A stretch of DNA of 50,448 bases from an uncultured Porphyromonas sp. GTDB taxonomy: Bacteria > Bacteroidota > Bacteroidia > Bacteroidales > Porphyromonadaceae. The position numbers and the translations under genes are program-made. Below are positions 16,601-24,855 of the stretch, one piece after another. The DNA lies in assembly GCF_947254915.1 (NCBI RefSeq), contig NZ_CAMYEZ010000002.1:1-50448 (forward strand). The letters are read 5' to 3'. Under the pieces are notes generated by a model. The model saw only the letters and a program-made list of their open reading frames with translations, was not told the DNA's origin and did not search any database. Positions within the stretch are counted from its first letter, which is position 1. Each line of letters begins with the position of its first letter.

Positions 16601-18557
16601 ACGCCTCCCCGATATGAGTGGACGCACCTTTATGGATCTGCGCATCGAGCGCGTGGACAACGTCTACCGTGCCACAGGCGACCTCTCGGTCAACGACATG
16701 ACTTATATGGATGGGGATCTAGGCAACGTGAGTGTCGCCTTCTTCTACGAGCCTCGTGACAATGCATCGCAATATGTCACCGCACAGGTGAGTAGCAATG
16801 GTAACCTTGCGCTCACGGTAGACGGTATCTACCACAGCCGTAAGGGCGAAGAGGCACTGGATATGAAGGCATCATTTGAATCCTTCCCGCTACGTCTGGC
16901 TAACCCCTTTATGGGTGGTAATCTAATCAGTCTAGAAGGTGCACTCAACGGTTCACTTGCTGTGACGGGTACGCCAAAGAGTCCGATTCTCAATGGAGCG
17001 CCACACATTACCGATGGATTGGTCGCACTATCCTTGACGGGCAATAAGTACACCCTTGACAGTCGTCCGCTGACTATTGAGCAGAGCCGACTAAATCTCC
17101 AAGACTACAAGCTAACGCTACAAGGCAAGGAGACCTCGCTCTACCTTGATGGCTGGCTAAAGCTCTTCGGTCCTGAGGCGCTCAAGAGCGACCTCCGCCT
17201 CTACGCCGACCATGCACAGGTGATTGACAGCAAGTACCACAACAAGCAGTCGATCTATGGACGAGCTATCCTCTCTGCTGACTTACGCCTGCAGGGCTAC
17301 CTGACAGCGCCTCAGCTACTCGGATCAGTCACACTACATGGAGGGACCAATGCGACCTACGTTATGTCGCAAGCAGCCATCAAGGCGCAGGACAACATGT
17401 CAGGCGTTGTAGAGTTTGTCAACGTATCTGACACCACGATTGTTGAGGAGCCTCAGAAAGAGCGCTCTCAGTCCCTCGGTCGTATGAATCTAGCCGTGGC
17501 GCTTCACATCGAGCCCGCAGTACAGATCGGCATAGACCTCTCCTCACGAGGACAAGACTACGTACGCATACAGGGCGGTGGCGACCTCCGTCTGAAGTAC
17601 CCGCCACTCGGCACAATGAGCCTCGTCGGGCGGTACGACTTCAGTGGTGGCGAGGTACAGTATGAGTTCCCAGTCGTAGGGCGACGCCACTTCAACATAG
17701 AACCCGAGAGCTACCTCGTCTGGAGTGGCGATCCGCTAGATCCTTACCTACACTTCATCGCTTCGCAAAAGCTACGCGCCGACGTGACCAGAGGCGAGAC
17801 AACCAATAAGGTAGACTTTGAGGTATCCATCAAGGCTGATGAAAACTTAAAGGACATGTCACTCGCCTTTGACCTAGCAGCCCCCGAAGACCTAGAGACG
17901 CAGACGCAGCTCTCCGCTATGAGCGAAGAGGAGCGAGGCAAGCAGGCCGTAGCCATGCTCGTATCAGGCACCTACCTCGCCTCCGACCTAGGGCAGATAT
18001 CAATGGAGAAAGTACTCAGCAACGTCGCCATGAGCGAGCTCAACAATCTAACGGGCAAACTCCTCCAGGGGACGAACCTCTCCCTCGGCATGGAGCTGGG
18101 CGGATACAACCAGTCGCAGCTACAACAGACGAACTATACCTACAGTTTCAGTCGTCGCTTCCTCAACGACCGAATACGCTTCGTCATCGGAGGGCGTGTG
18201 GCTTCGGGCAATCTACCCACCAACTACGAGCAGACCTTCATTGACAACGTCACCTTTGAGTATCGTCTTGACGAGGCTGGACAGCAGTATGTGACGCTCT
18301 TCCACAAGCGTAACAACGACAATATGCTTGAGGGTGTAGTGACCGAGACAGGCATCGGCTATCTAGTCAAGCTCAAGACGCGTCGCTTCATTGATCTCCT
18401 TGATCCGCGCAACTATATGTGGTGGCAAAAGAAGAAACCTGAAAAGCCTTCCGAGCCTAGGAAGTCCCGTGACCGTTTCATCACAGATAGTCTATCACAC
18501 ACTACGCCTATCGCCCCTGACACCGTAACCTCAACCTCACAGACTCCACAGCTATGA
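13677..18557 (+). CDS. tamB: TamB-like translocation and assembly module protein (DUF490)
   Basis: A 1626-residue AsmA/TamB-type protein, anchored in the inner membrane by one N-terminal helix (about residues 10-31) and spanning the periplasm as a long beta structure. It is thought to move lipids or help outer membrane assembly. The body is made of many alternating polar/hydrophobic strands. The C-terminal DUF490 domain (about 1200-1560) includes GGTNATYVMSQAAI, YDFSGGEVQYEFPVVG and GTNLSLGMELGGY. A Lys/Pro-rich tail follows. The stop overlaps the tamL start (ATGA at 18554-18557), indicating translational coupling. The length is larger than E. coli TamB (about 1259), as expected for Bacteroidota. 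Confidence 0.9.
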   Translation: MNPVRRRRKLFWILLLTPLTVLLLLIGSIYLPSVQRWAVGRLIHTLEEQTGWKITVEEMRISFPLRVQVDKLLATEQGDTVIWVNELRTSLPLMPLFNKRIEVPQLNLRDALVAMPLDSLNRSRIDARLGNMEAGHVQVDLSSMDIDIAAVSLADGFFAYTQTDTTETSEPGPPMSININRVDLTRFASYIHLYPSGVHTDAVIDRGAVDKVMVEIPDFNLLVEHINVDLTRASYATDTAKVRLPYVDYSHMSYHDAHADIDGLSINSKGLVQMDINQLSLREQCGAQLEHFQGYFKLEDKVVNMRNFMLATPKSQLTGDLILPLSLFSGDEEAIVTAELKGTLAPQDLYYYTRISLDSMLYSPGGHKQLADVPLSVDLRSRGSLSALEIYNLELRQEGFIALTASGTATHILDEHKRTASLRSSIQTGPAAKLLLAMAGIDKASGSVTLPAKMDLDLDGTLHGDQITADLHLGTPRGSLTLNGLYALRQQRYKLDGHLNGLDVAQFMPRDSIGVISGSIKADGAGFSLKTRNKNGLVAVALDEVNYKNYKLRNLSLDGFLRGDSVSVSLQSYDPSAQLSGDIAGTLITAGKLPSFGGKIDLDVSHLDLQALGLSDSIMEGRMRLTADLYSDFAETHMVDGQLSGLHLAVGSQRIDNEQIDLRLASDTSQVIAQLGASDIDLSVTTQEGLNKLLASISGLSKWAGEYQFDKPRLTAYSDLISVLPNAQIALHMGSRHPLRSLLEKYNVSVESLDADLLTSPNLGINGRIELHQLQYDTIQCDNALLQLTTLSPSRPILLDHLTHVSQQLPSEAMRPLLLSDLSDQFSSDDLTQRYVHPLLQIDLSLDGERQDKRPPYKIIGSAQTDLVAMNLDFDWLRDHELYYSLGASGYYNAQGFGVSLSNKDIYLAGERLRANEDNALFYFHKDNQIFANLELTNPHGAKLSIHSDLDEPSNVQSLLCNVQRLELSDLARILRLPDMSGRTFMDLRIERVDNVYRATGDLSVNDMTYMDGDLGNVSVAFFYEPRDNASQYVTAQVSSNGNLALTVDGIYHSRKGEEALDMKASFESFPLRLANPFMGGNLISLEGALNGSLAVTGTPKSPILNGAPHITDGLVALSLTGNKYTLDSRPLTIEQSRLNLQDYKLTLQGKETSLYLDGWLKLFGPEALKSDLRLYADHAQVIDSKYHNKQSIYGRAILSADLRLQGYLTAPQLLGSVTLHGGTNATYVMSQAAIKAQDNMSGVVEFVNVSDTTIVEEPQKERSQSLGRMNLAVALHIEPAVQIGIDLSSRGQDYVRIQGGGDLRLKYPPLGTMSLVGRYDFSGGEVQYEFPVVGRRHFNIEPESYLVWSGDPLDPYLHFIASQKLRADVTRGETTNKVDFEVSIKADENLKDMSLAFDLAAPEDLETQTQLSAMSEEERGKQAVAMLVSGTYLASDLGQISMEKVLSNVAMSELNNLTGKLLQGTNLSLGMELGGYNQSQLQQTNYTYSFSRRFLNDRIRFVIGGRVASGNLPTNYEQTFIDNVTFEYRLDEAGQQYVTLFHKRNNDNMLEGVVTETGIGYLVKLKTRRFIDLLDPRNYMWWQKKKPEKPSEPRKSRDRFITDSLSHTTPIAPDTVTSTSQTPQL

Positions 18558-20893
18558 CCCGTTATCGTTACAGACCAACCATAGCTCATGCGCTACTCCT
18601 ACTACTCGGCACCATACTAGCTCTGAGTAGTTGCTCGGTGACGCAACACATACCCGAGGGTGAGCTACTATATATAGGTATCGGCAAGACACGCGTCCAG
18701 GGGGATGATGGCAGTGACGCTGCTGATCGCGCTATCGCTAATATGGAGAAAGTGCTCAATGTACCGCCCAATGACGCCTTCTTCGGCAGTGCACGCTCTC
18801 GCTTTCGCATACCCATCGGACTTTGGTTTTACAACGGCTTTGTCAATGACAGCACGTGGGTGGGCAAGCGCCTTTACAAGCTCTTTGCCGAGGAACCCAA
18901 ACTCATCAGCGATGTGCGCCCCGACGTGCGTGCCAAGCAGTCCCAGTTCATCCTCCACGAGCACGGCTACTTCAATGCTGTCGTAACCGATAGTATAGCA
19001 CGCTCCTCCAGTGACTCGCTGCAGGCACGTGTCTACTACAAGGCCGATCTCGGAGCGCCTTACCTCTACGACAGCATCAGCTATATGGAGCCGTGGCTCC
19101 TAGGTAGTGGCGAAATACTCAACCATGCCGAGCTGTCTAAGATACACAAGGGAGATCAGTTCAACTTCTCACAGATCCTCCAAGACCGCAACATGCTGGT
19201 CACGAACCTGAGAGACCGTGGGTACTACTTCTACGCTCCAGACCTAATCGTCTATCAGGTAGACACGCTACTCACTCCAGGCAAAGTCTATATGCAGGTG
19301 CGAGAGCAAAGTGGCTACCCGAACTATACCTTTGAGCCGTGGCGCATAGGCTCCATCCACGTTTTACTCACTGAAGACAGTCGCCTCTCGCTCACAGACA
19401 CTATGCAGTTCAAGGGCATCACCCTACACTACCGTGAGCACCCGAGCGTACGTCCCTCAGTCTTTGCCAATAGGATACAGTTACGTTCAGGCGAACTCTA
19501 CTCGCAGTCTCGCGAGCAGGCTACACGTCAGTCCTTGCTAGGGTTAGGCGCCTTCTCCTATGTCGACATGCAGTTTGTCGCTAGTGATACGCTGCACAAC
19601 CTCCTCGACCTCTACATCACCGCCGAGCTAGACAAACCGTGGGACTCCTCGCTCTCTGCCGTCTTCACGACCAAGTCCAACAACTTCATCGGTCCGGGAC
19701 TCACCTTATCACTCGGACGTCGCAACGTATTCGGAGGTGGAGAGCGCCTCTCACTCGATCTCTACGGCTCCTATGAGTGGCAGACCAATCGTACACGGAG
19801 CAATCAGAACGTATCCATATCCGACATCAACAGCTACGAGGTCGGGTCCAACCTCAACCTACAGGCTCCACGCATCCTACTACCGTGGCTCTACGATCTG
19901 CACCTCACACACGACGTGCAGACCACCTATACCCTATCCGCCTCCATGCTCAATCGTGCTCGCTACTTCCAGATCACCTCTCTAGGACTCACCGCCAGCT
20001 ATAGCGTACGCAATACGCAGCATCAGCACATGATCACACCTCTGCGGATACACTACAACCGCCTATCACGCCAGTCCGAGATATTTCAAAAGGTCATCAC
20101 CGACAACCCCATCCTAGGGCTGAGCTTGCGGAGCCAACTAATCCCGCAGATGAGCTACCAGTACACCTTTGACAACATCTTCACGGGACTAGGCAGCCAT
20201 CACCTGCACATCGACCTAGGCATCTCTCAGGCGGGCAATCTCCTCAACGGCATCTACTCGCTAGCTGGACGCAACTACCACGAGACGAAAAAGCTCCTCG
20301 GTGTCCCCTTCGCACAGTTTGTCAAGGGTACCGCCGAGCTACGCTATACCTACGGCATCGATCGTAACCAGAGCTTAGCCCTGAGAGCTGGCGTCGGAGC
20401 TATCTACAGCTACGGCAATATGACCGTGGCACCGTATAGTGAGCAGTTTTACGTCGGTGGTGCCAACAGCATCCGCGCCTTCACCGTGCGCAGTATCGGC
20501 CCAGGGCGCTTTGTGCCACGCAATAGTCGCTACGCCTTTATGGATCAGACGGGAGAGTTCAAGCTAGAGATGAACGCTGAGTACCGCTTCCGTCTTGCAG
20601 GCGATCTGCACGGTGCACTCTTCCTCGACTCAGGCAATATATGGTTGCTTCGTCCCGACGAAAACCGCCCTGGAGCATCACTCCAAGAGATTACTGGGGC
20701 TAAAGACTTCTTCCAGCAGCTCGCCCTCGGTTCTGGCGTAGGACTACGCTACGACCTCAACTTCCTAGTCATCCGCTTTGATGTCGGCGTGGGTCTGCAC
20801 CTACCCTTTGAGACCACGCGCCAGGGCTACTACAACCTGCCTAAGTTTGCCAATTCGCTCGGATACCACTTTGCCGTAGGCTATCCCTTCTAA
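18554..20893 (+). CDS. tamL: TamL: BamA/TamA family outer membrane protein, lipoprotein form
   Basis: A 779-residue Omp85-family protein. Unlike proteobacterial TamA it starts with a lipoprotein signal (ILALSSC, Cys27), the feature that defines Bacteroidota TamL. POTRA-like domains occupy roughly residues 30-400. The C-terminal beta-barrel (about 400-779) includes the substrate-contact motif region GGANSIRAFTVRSIGPG and ends in the aromatic HFAVGYPF expected for an outer membrane barrel. It overlaps tamB by four bases and presumably forms one complex with it. No terminator-like hairpin was seen after it. Confidence 0.9.
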   Translation: MTRYRYRPTIAHALLLLLGTILALSSCSVTQHIPEGELLYIGIGKTRVQGDDGSDAADRAIANMEKVLNVPPNDAFFGSARSRFRIPIGLWFYNGFVNDSTWVGKRLYKLFAEEPKLISDVRPDVRAKQSQFILHEHGYFNAVVTDSIARSSSDSLQARVYYKADLGAPYLYDSISYMEPWLLGSGEILNHAELSKIHKGDQFNFSQILQDRNMLVTNLRDRGYYFYAPDLIVYQVDTLLTPGKVYMQVREQSGYPNYTFEPWRIGSIHVLLTEDSRLSLTDTMQFKGITLHYREHPSVRPSVFANRIQLRSGELYSQSREQATRQSLLGLGAFSYVDMQFVASDTLHNLLDLYITAELDKPWDSSLSAVFTTKSNNFIGPGLTLSLGRRNVFGGGERLSLDLYGSYEWQTNRTRSNQNVSISDINSYEVGSNLNLQAPRILLPWLYDLHLTHDVQTTYTLSASMLNRARYFQITSLGLTASYSVRNTQHQHMITPLRIHYNRLSRQSEIFQKVITDNPILGLSLRSQLIPQMSYQYTFDNIFTGLGSHHLHIDLGISQAGNLLNGIYSLAGRNYHETKKLLGVPFAQFVKGTAELRYTYGIDRNQSLALRAGVGAIYSYGNMTVAPYSEQFYVGGANSIRAFTVRSIGPGRFVPRNSRYAFMDQTGEFKLEMNAEYRFRLAGDLHGALFLDSGNIWLLRPDENRPGASLQEITGAKDFFQQLALGSGVGLRYDLNFLVIRFDVGVGLHLPFETTRQGYYNLPKFANSLGYHFAVGYPF

Positions 20894-20929
20894 ATTTTCT
20901 TCACCGGCGACATTTATGGGCTAATTCCC

Positions 20930-21118
20930 ATTTTATCCGACTTTCTACTGAGGAAGTTCTAGTTTTCCACGGGAGAAACGGCAAATTCTTCCGAACTTCA
21001 AAATCTTTCTTCCGAAGTTTCATTTCAGACTTCCGAAGTTTCATTTCAAACTTCGGAAGAAATAGCGACTTTCCTCCGAGCAATTTGAGAATTTCTTCGG
21101 AGGAATTGGATTTTCGGG
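20930..21118 (+). repeat. array-only relic of the 21-22-bp repeat element (copy 3)
   Basis: The gap between tamL and the metal-uptake operon contains the array in forward orientation. CTTCCGAAGTTTCATTTCA occurs twice near 21010-21050, with flanking TTCTTCGGAGGAATT-type units. The terminal repeats and tail domain are absent or too degenerate to recognise. No gene is credible here. Confidence 0.65.
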
Positions 21119-21183
21119 TGTTTCGTCGGTCATCTTGACTCCTCAAATTCCACTTCGCCACATTAAATTTGAACAGGCATCTA

Positions 21184-21213
21184 TTGCGAGAAGAAAACTT
21201 TTCACTATCTTTG
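21184..21213 (+). promoter_or_regulatory. promoter of the metal-uptake operon
   Basis: TTG (21184-21186) and TATCTTTG (21206-21213) are 19 bp apart, a consensus match. The first plausible start codon is only 15 bp downstream of the -7 box, so the leader is very short unless translation starts at the later ATG (21253). Confidence 0.75.
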
Positions 21214-21228
21214 CCAGCGATACAGCAT

Positions 21229-21618
21229 ATGAAGAGACTCACGCATATCGATATGCCGACGCGAATGACGGCTTTGCTATTGGGGCTAGTGTACATACTG
21301 GCTCTGATGGGACAAGCTATGCACCAGCACGATGCGGAGATCTTTTCGTCGACTTACTATGGTCTGATCTCTGATGCCAATGGCCACCAGAGTGACGATA
21401 ATAAGAAGAGTGAAGCAAGCTCCGAGGTATACCTAGTTAATAAGGTCACCTGCCCCGTCTGCGAGTTTCATCTCGGTATCACAGACCAGTGTGCCGTAGC
21501 GCCATCCTTTGCGGTGGATGAGTGGGACACCCCCGCTCCAGAGCTACAGCCCGAAGCTGTACACCTAGCCCTGAGAGAGGGCAAAGCTCTAAGAGCCCCA
21601 CCAGTGAGATACTGCTAG
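21229..21618 (+). CDS. small Cys/His membrane-anchored protein of a metal-uptake operon
   Basis: About 129 residues from ATG at 21229 (121 from ATG at 21253). A hydrophobic segment (TALLLGLVYILALMG) is followed by a periplasmic part with HQHD and the cysteine motif CPVCEFHLG. I do not recognise a named family, but small proteins with a signal or anchor plus a CxxC-x-x-H motif are common just before TonB-dependent metal receptors in Bacteroidota. An upstream in-frame ATG at 21169 lies before the promoter box and is rejected as the start. Metal binding or transfer is an inference from the motif and neighbours. Confidence 0.65.
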   Translation: MKRLTHIDMPTRMTALLLGLVYILALMGQAMHQHDAEIFSSTYYGLISDANGHQSDDNKKSEASSEVYLVNKVTCPVCEFHLGITDQCAVAPSFAVDEWDTPAPELQPEAVHLALREGKALRAPPVRYC

Positions 21619-21871
21619 CCACACCTATTCTACTACGTGGCTATAGGCGGATTAGCTCTATGCTGATGCTCCGCCGTATGCGCTTGCTTTGGCTTCTTGC
21701 CACAGTGTGAGTGACCGTCGTGTCGCTCCCCTACCCGCACTAGCGTAGCTAGACAATATCTATGTAACACAACCACTTACGTACGCCTGCTCCTCCGTAG
21801 TGTGCGAGCGAAGCTACCGGCGTAGTGGCACTGTCTCTCCTTACATTTCACTGGTTCAAATCATTTTTGCA
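21619..21871. other. 253-bp gap in the metal-uptake operon
   Basis: No promoter box, terminator-like hairpin or conserved ORF was recognised between the small Cys/His gene and the TonB-dependent receptor gene. The space is longer than elsewhere in this window's operons and may hold an untranslated leader. Confidence 0.3.
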
Positions 21872-24049
21872 ATGTATTGCAGATACATTTGCCATCTATT
21901 ATTATATTTCGTCCCGATAGTTGCTCTAGCTGAGTCATCCCTATCGAGACCAGACAGCGTAGCGCTAGAGCCTCACCCCTTTGACGAGACACTCCAGACG
22001 GTGGTCGTCAGAGCCAATAGTCAGAGGCTCCAGACAGCGCGTCTCGGTCAGACGATTGAATGGCTCGACAGCACTTATCTGACGAAACACTTTACGGGCA
22101 ACTTTGCAGCGACCCTCAGCACGCTGCCTGGGGTCAATGTGATCACGATCGGCTCTGGCTACGGCAAGCCTGTGATCCGTGGTCTAGGCTTCAACCGCAT
22201 CGCCTATGTCGATGGCGGGCTCAAGCAAGAGGGACAGCAGTGGGGCGCCGACCATGGGCTGGAGGTAGATGCCTTCGACCAAGACCCTGTCCAAGTAATC
22301 AAAGGGGCGGGCTCGCTCCTCTACGGCAGCGACGCCCTAGGCGGAGTCATCGTTAGACAATCGGCTACGCCTCCGCACAAGCAGGGACTCTACGGCTCCT
22401 GCACCTTGCTGGGACAGAGCAGTACGATGGGCGGTGGCGGTAGTCTCATGATGGGCTACCTGCACGGAGCGCATCATATCCGTCTTCGCGTGAGTGGTCA
22501 GTATCATGGCGACCGCAATGTGACAGCGGACAGCATTACCTACCTCACCCGCTGGATACCTATACATAATCGTAGGCTAAAGAATAGTGCCACACAGACC
22601 TATGCCTCGCAACTACGCTACGAGTGGCTGGGAGAGCAGATCAAAGCTTCGCTACAAGCCTCAGTCAATGGCGAGCGTAGTGGCTTCTTCCCTGGAGCGC
22701 ACGGCGTACCAGACTTAAAGCGTGTGCTACCGGACAATAGCCGCTACAACATTGAGCTACCCTACAGCACCGTGCGTCAGCTCTCTACGCAGGGCTCTAT
22801 GCAGTGGCGGATCTCTCCGCAGTGGCAATTGGTCGGCGAGCTAGGCTGGCAGCAGAACCTGCGCCGTGAGCTTAGCGCCTTCCACACGCACTATGGGACG
22901 ATGCAGCGACCCGAGCAGGATGCAGACTTGGAGTTTGAGTTTGACCTCAAGACCATCTCCGCACGCTTGCAGGCTAGCTACTACGCTCCCTGGGGTGGCA
23001 AGTGGACCTTGGCTACTGATGGTCAGTACCAGTGGCACAAGCGGAGAGGCTACGGCTTCCTCCTACCAGACTACCAGCGAGCAACGAGCGGTATGAGCCT
23101 AACCTATCAAGGACGCATAGCTCAGGGACTACACCTCACCAGTGGTCTGCGCTACGATCTAGGATACATCTCAATGAGCCCCTACCACGATCCCTATCTA
23201 GCTGACTACCTCAAGGAGCGTGGCGAGTCATCGGCAACCCTAGCGCAGTACTACTACAGCAGTCAGGAGGGCGAGCGTCGTTGGCACGACCTCTCGGGGA
23301 GTGTCGGCTTAGCTTGGCAGATCGATCGGCATTGGCTCTGGAAGGTCAATCTGGGCAGAAGCTTTCGCCTACCAGGCATCTACGAGCTTGCAGCAAATGG
23401 TATCCACCACGGCACCTTCCGCCACGAGGTGGGCGACCCTTCGCTGAGTAGTGAGCAGGGCTGGCTACTAGATAGTGAGGTAGGCTTTCATAATGAAGTG
23501 TGGAGCTGTACGGTAGCGCCTTTTGTAACCTACTTTACCAACTACATCTTCCTGCAGCCCTCGGGCGAGTGGTCCATACTGCCCCACTCGGGACAGATAT
23601 ACCGCTACCAGTCCACACGAGCGCTCTTTACAGGCGTCGAGCTGGAGGGCACTTGGCATCTGCATCCGCAGTGGGACTATCATCTGCAGGGTGACTACGT
23701 CTACACCTATAATATGACAGACCGCCTAGCTCTCCCCTACTCGCCACCAGCACGCTTGAGCCACGACTTGACCTGGCACCCTAAGCACTGGGCGCTCTCG
23801 CTCAAGCATCGCATCATCGCTCCTCAGCATCGCATAGCACGCAATGAGGAGCCGACACCTGGCACAGCTTCGCTACTAGACCTAGCTGTGACCTACGATG
23901 GACAGCTCAGACAGAGCAACTACCGCATCTCTCTTGCTATCCAAAACCTACTGGACAGCCGCTACTATGACCATATGAGTTACTACAGGAGAGTTAATCT
24001 CCCTGAGGCTGGACGAACCCTATTGCTAACAATCAATCTATCATTTTAA
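21872..24049 (+). CDS. TonB-dependent receptor, probably for zinc or another metal (ZnuD-like)
   Basis: About 725 residues from ATG at 21872. That start gives a proper signal peptide (LLLYFVPIVALA); an in-frame ATG at 21800 would add 24 unlikely residues. The plug domain contains TLSTLPGVNVITIGSGYGKP, IRGLGFNRIAYVDGG and IKGAGSLLYGSDALGGVI. The barrel ends in LLLTINLSF. The segment NGIHHGTFRHEVGDPSLSSE and a compact barrel resemble the ZnuD group of zinc receptors. The His-Asp-tailed lipoprotein gene follows 11 bp later. The substrate is inferred from context; copper or another divalent metal is possible. Confidence 0.85.
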   Translation: MYCRYICHLLLYFVPIVALAESSLSRPDSVALEPHPFDETLQTVVVRANSQRLQTARLGQTIEWLDSTYLTKHFTGNFAATLSTLPGVNVITIGSGYGKPVIRGLGFNRIAYVDGGLKQEGQQWGADHGLEVDAFDQDPVQVIKGAGSLLYGSDALGGVIVRQSATPPHKQGLYGSCTLLGQSSTMGGGGSLMMGYLHGAHHIRLRVSGQYHGDRNVTADSITYLTRWIPIHNRRLKNSATQTYASQLRYEWLGEQIKASLQASVNGERSGFFPGAHGVPDLKRVLPDNSRYNIELPYSTVRQLSTQGSMQWRISPQWQLVGELGWQQNLRRELSAFHTHYGTMQRPEQDADLEFEFDLKTISARLQASYYAPWGGKWTLATDGQYQWHKRRGYGFLLPDYQRATSGMSLTYQGRIAQGLHLTSGLRYDLGYISMSPYHDPYLADYLKERGESSATLAQYYYSSQEGERRWHDLSGSVGLAWQIDRHWLWKVNLGRSFRLPGIYELAANGIHHGTFRHEVGDPSLSSEQGWLLDSEVGFHNEVWSCTVAPFVTYFTNYIFLQPSGEWSILPHSGQIYRYQSTRALFTGVELEGTWHLHPQWDYHLQGDYVYTYNMTDRLALPYSPPARLSHDLTWHPKHWALSLKHRIIAPQHRIARNEEPTPGTASLLDLAVTYDGQLRQSNYRISLAIQNLLDSRYYDHMSYYRRVNLPEAGRTLLLTINLSF

Positions 24050-24060
24050 TCTTCAATACT

Positions 24061-24612
24061 ATGATGAAAAGAACAATCTTCACATCAATCACGCTCCTTA
24101 GCTGTCTTGCTCTAGCGACAGCCTTCACCGCATGTAAAGAGGAGCCCAAGAATCAACCAACTGTCGACACGACAAAGCCAGTCATCGAGCTAATCGAACC
24201 AGAGGATCATGATAAGCTCCTCATCGGAGGTGAGCATGGCGTACACTTCGAGATGAAGCTCTCGGACAACGATCTCGTCAAGTCGTACAAGATCGACGTC
24301 CACAACAACTTTGATGGGCACTCGCACACCCGCGATCTACGTCACGGTGATGACCAGACGAAGCCCTTTAGCTTCAACAAGGAGTACACGGTCAACCAGC
24401 GCAACGCATCGATTCACCACCACGACATCAAGATCCCAGCAGACGCAACACCAGGTGAGTACCACCTCCTCGTCTACTGCGTGGACCGCTCGGGTAATGA
24501 GTCAATGGTAGCTCGCACCGTCATCCTCTCCAAGGACGCTCCTGACGATCATCACCACGACCACGACCACGACCACGGCCACGATCATGACCACGATCAT
24601 GACCACGAATAA
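24061..24612 (+). CDS. DUF4625 lipoprotein with His/Asp-rich C-terminal tail
   Basis: A 183-residue lipoprotein (ATAFTAC, Cys25, or Cys24 if the second Met is used). The middle resembles DUF4625, an Ig-like domain of Bacteroidota (residues about 35-155: PVIELIEPEDHDKLLIGGEH, YKIDVHNNFDGHSH). Many histidines stud the domain itself. The last 20 residues are almost only His and Asp, encoded by near-tandem CAC/CAT-GAC codons. This is a likely metal-binding tail acting with the adjacent TonB-dependent receptor at the outer membrane. A strong hairpin ends the transcript. Confidence 0.85.
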   Translation: MMKRTIFTSITLLSCLALATAFTACKEEPKNQPTVDTTKPVIELIEPEDHDKLLIGGEHGVHFEMKLSDNDLVKSYKIDVHNNFDGHSHTRDLRHGDDQTKPFSFNKEYTVNQRNASIHHHDIKIPADATPGEYHLLVYCVDRSGNESMVARTVILSKDAPDDHHHDHDHDHGHDHDHDHDHE

Positions 24613-24632
24613 GTCGGGTCTGAAGAGATAAC

Positions 24633-24713
24633 TCAATTCGTCCACCTCTAGCGACAGACGATAAGACACTCCGCAAAGAGTACACTTCGTCTAAACCGAT
24701 AGCGACGAATTGA
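24633..24713. repeat. 10-bp inverted repeat downstream of the metal operon
   Basis: TCAATTCGTC (24633-24642) is exactly complementary to GACGAATTGA (24704-24713), 61 bp apart. It lies between the DUF4625 stop and the terminator; its role is unknown. Confidence 0.4.
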
Positions 24714-24744
24714 AGAGACATTAATTTGTTTAGTGTATGTGATA

Positions 24745-24786
24745 GGGAGGGGTGTTACCGTGATGGTAGCACCCCTCTCGCTTTTT
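24745..24786 (+). terminator. rho-independent terminator of the metal-uptake operon
   Basis: A stem of about 15 bp with minor mismatches (24745-24759 with 24765-24779) and a 5-base loop, followed by GCTTTTT. It is followed by a second, perfect 12-bp hairpin (24787-24798 with 24806-24817), which may serve the convergent transcript. Confidence 0.85.
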
Positions 24787-24855
24787 CATCACACCGCTCC
24801 TACAAAGCGGTGTGATGACTACTGCTATATGTTACTTGACAGCTTCGGCTACATA

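Noticed and set aside
20906..21140. Terminal inverted repeats around array copy 3
   Set aside because: CCGGCGACATTTAT and TTTCGTCGGTCATCTTG are only vague matches to the element ends, so I list the array alone.
20901..21296. 131-codon minus-strand ORF between tamL and the metal operon
   Set aside because: It consists of the repeat array plus the reverse of the metal operon promoter and first codons; no family resemblance.
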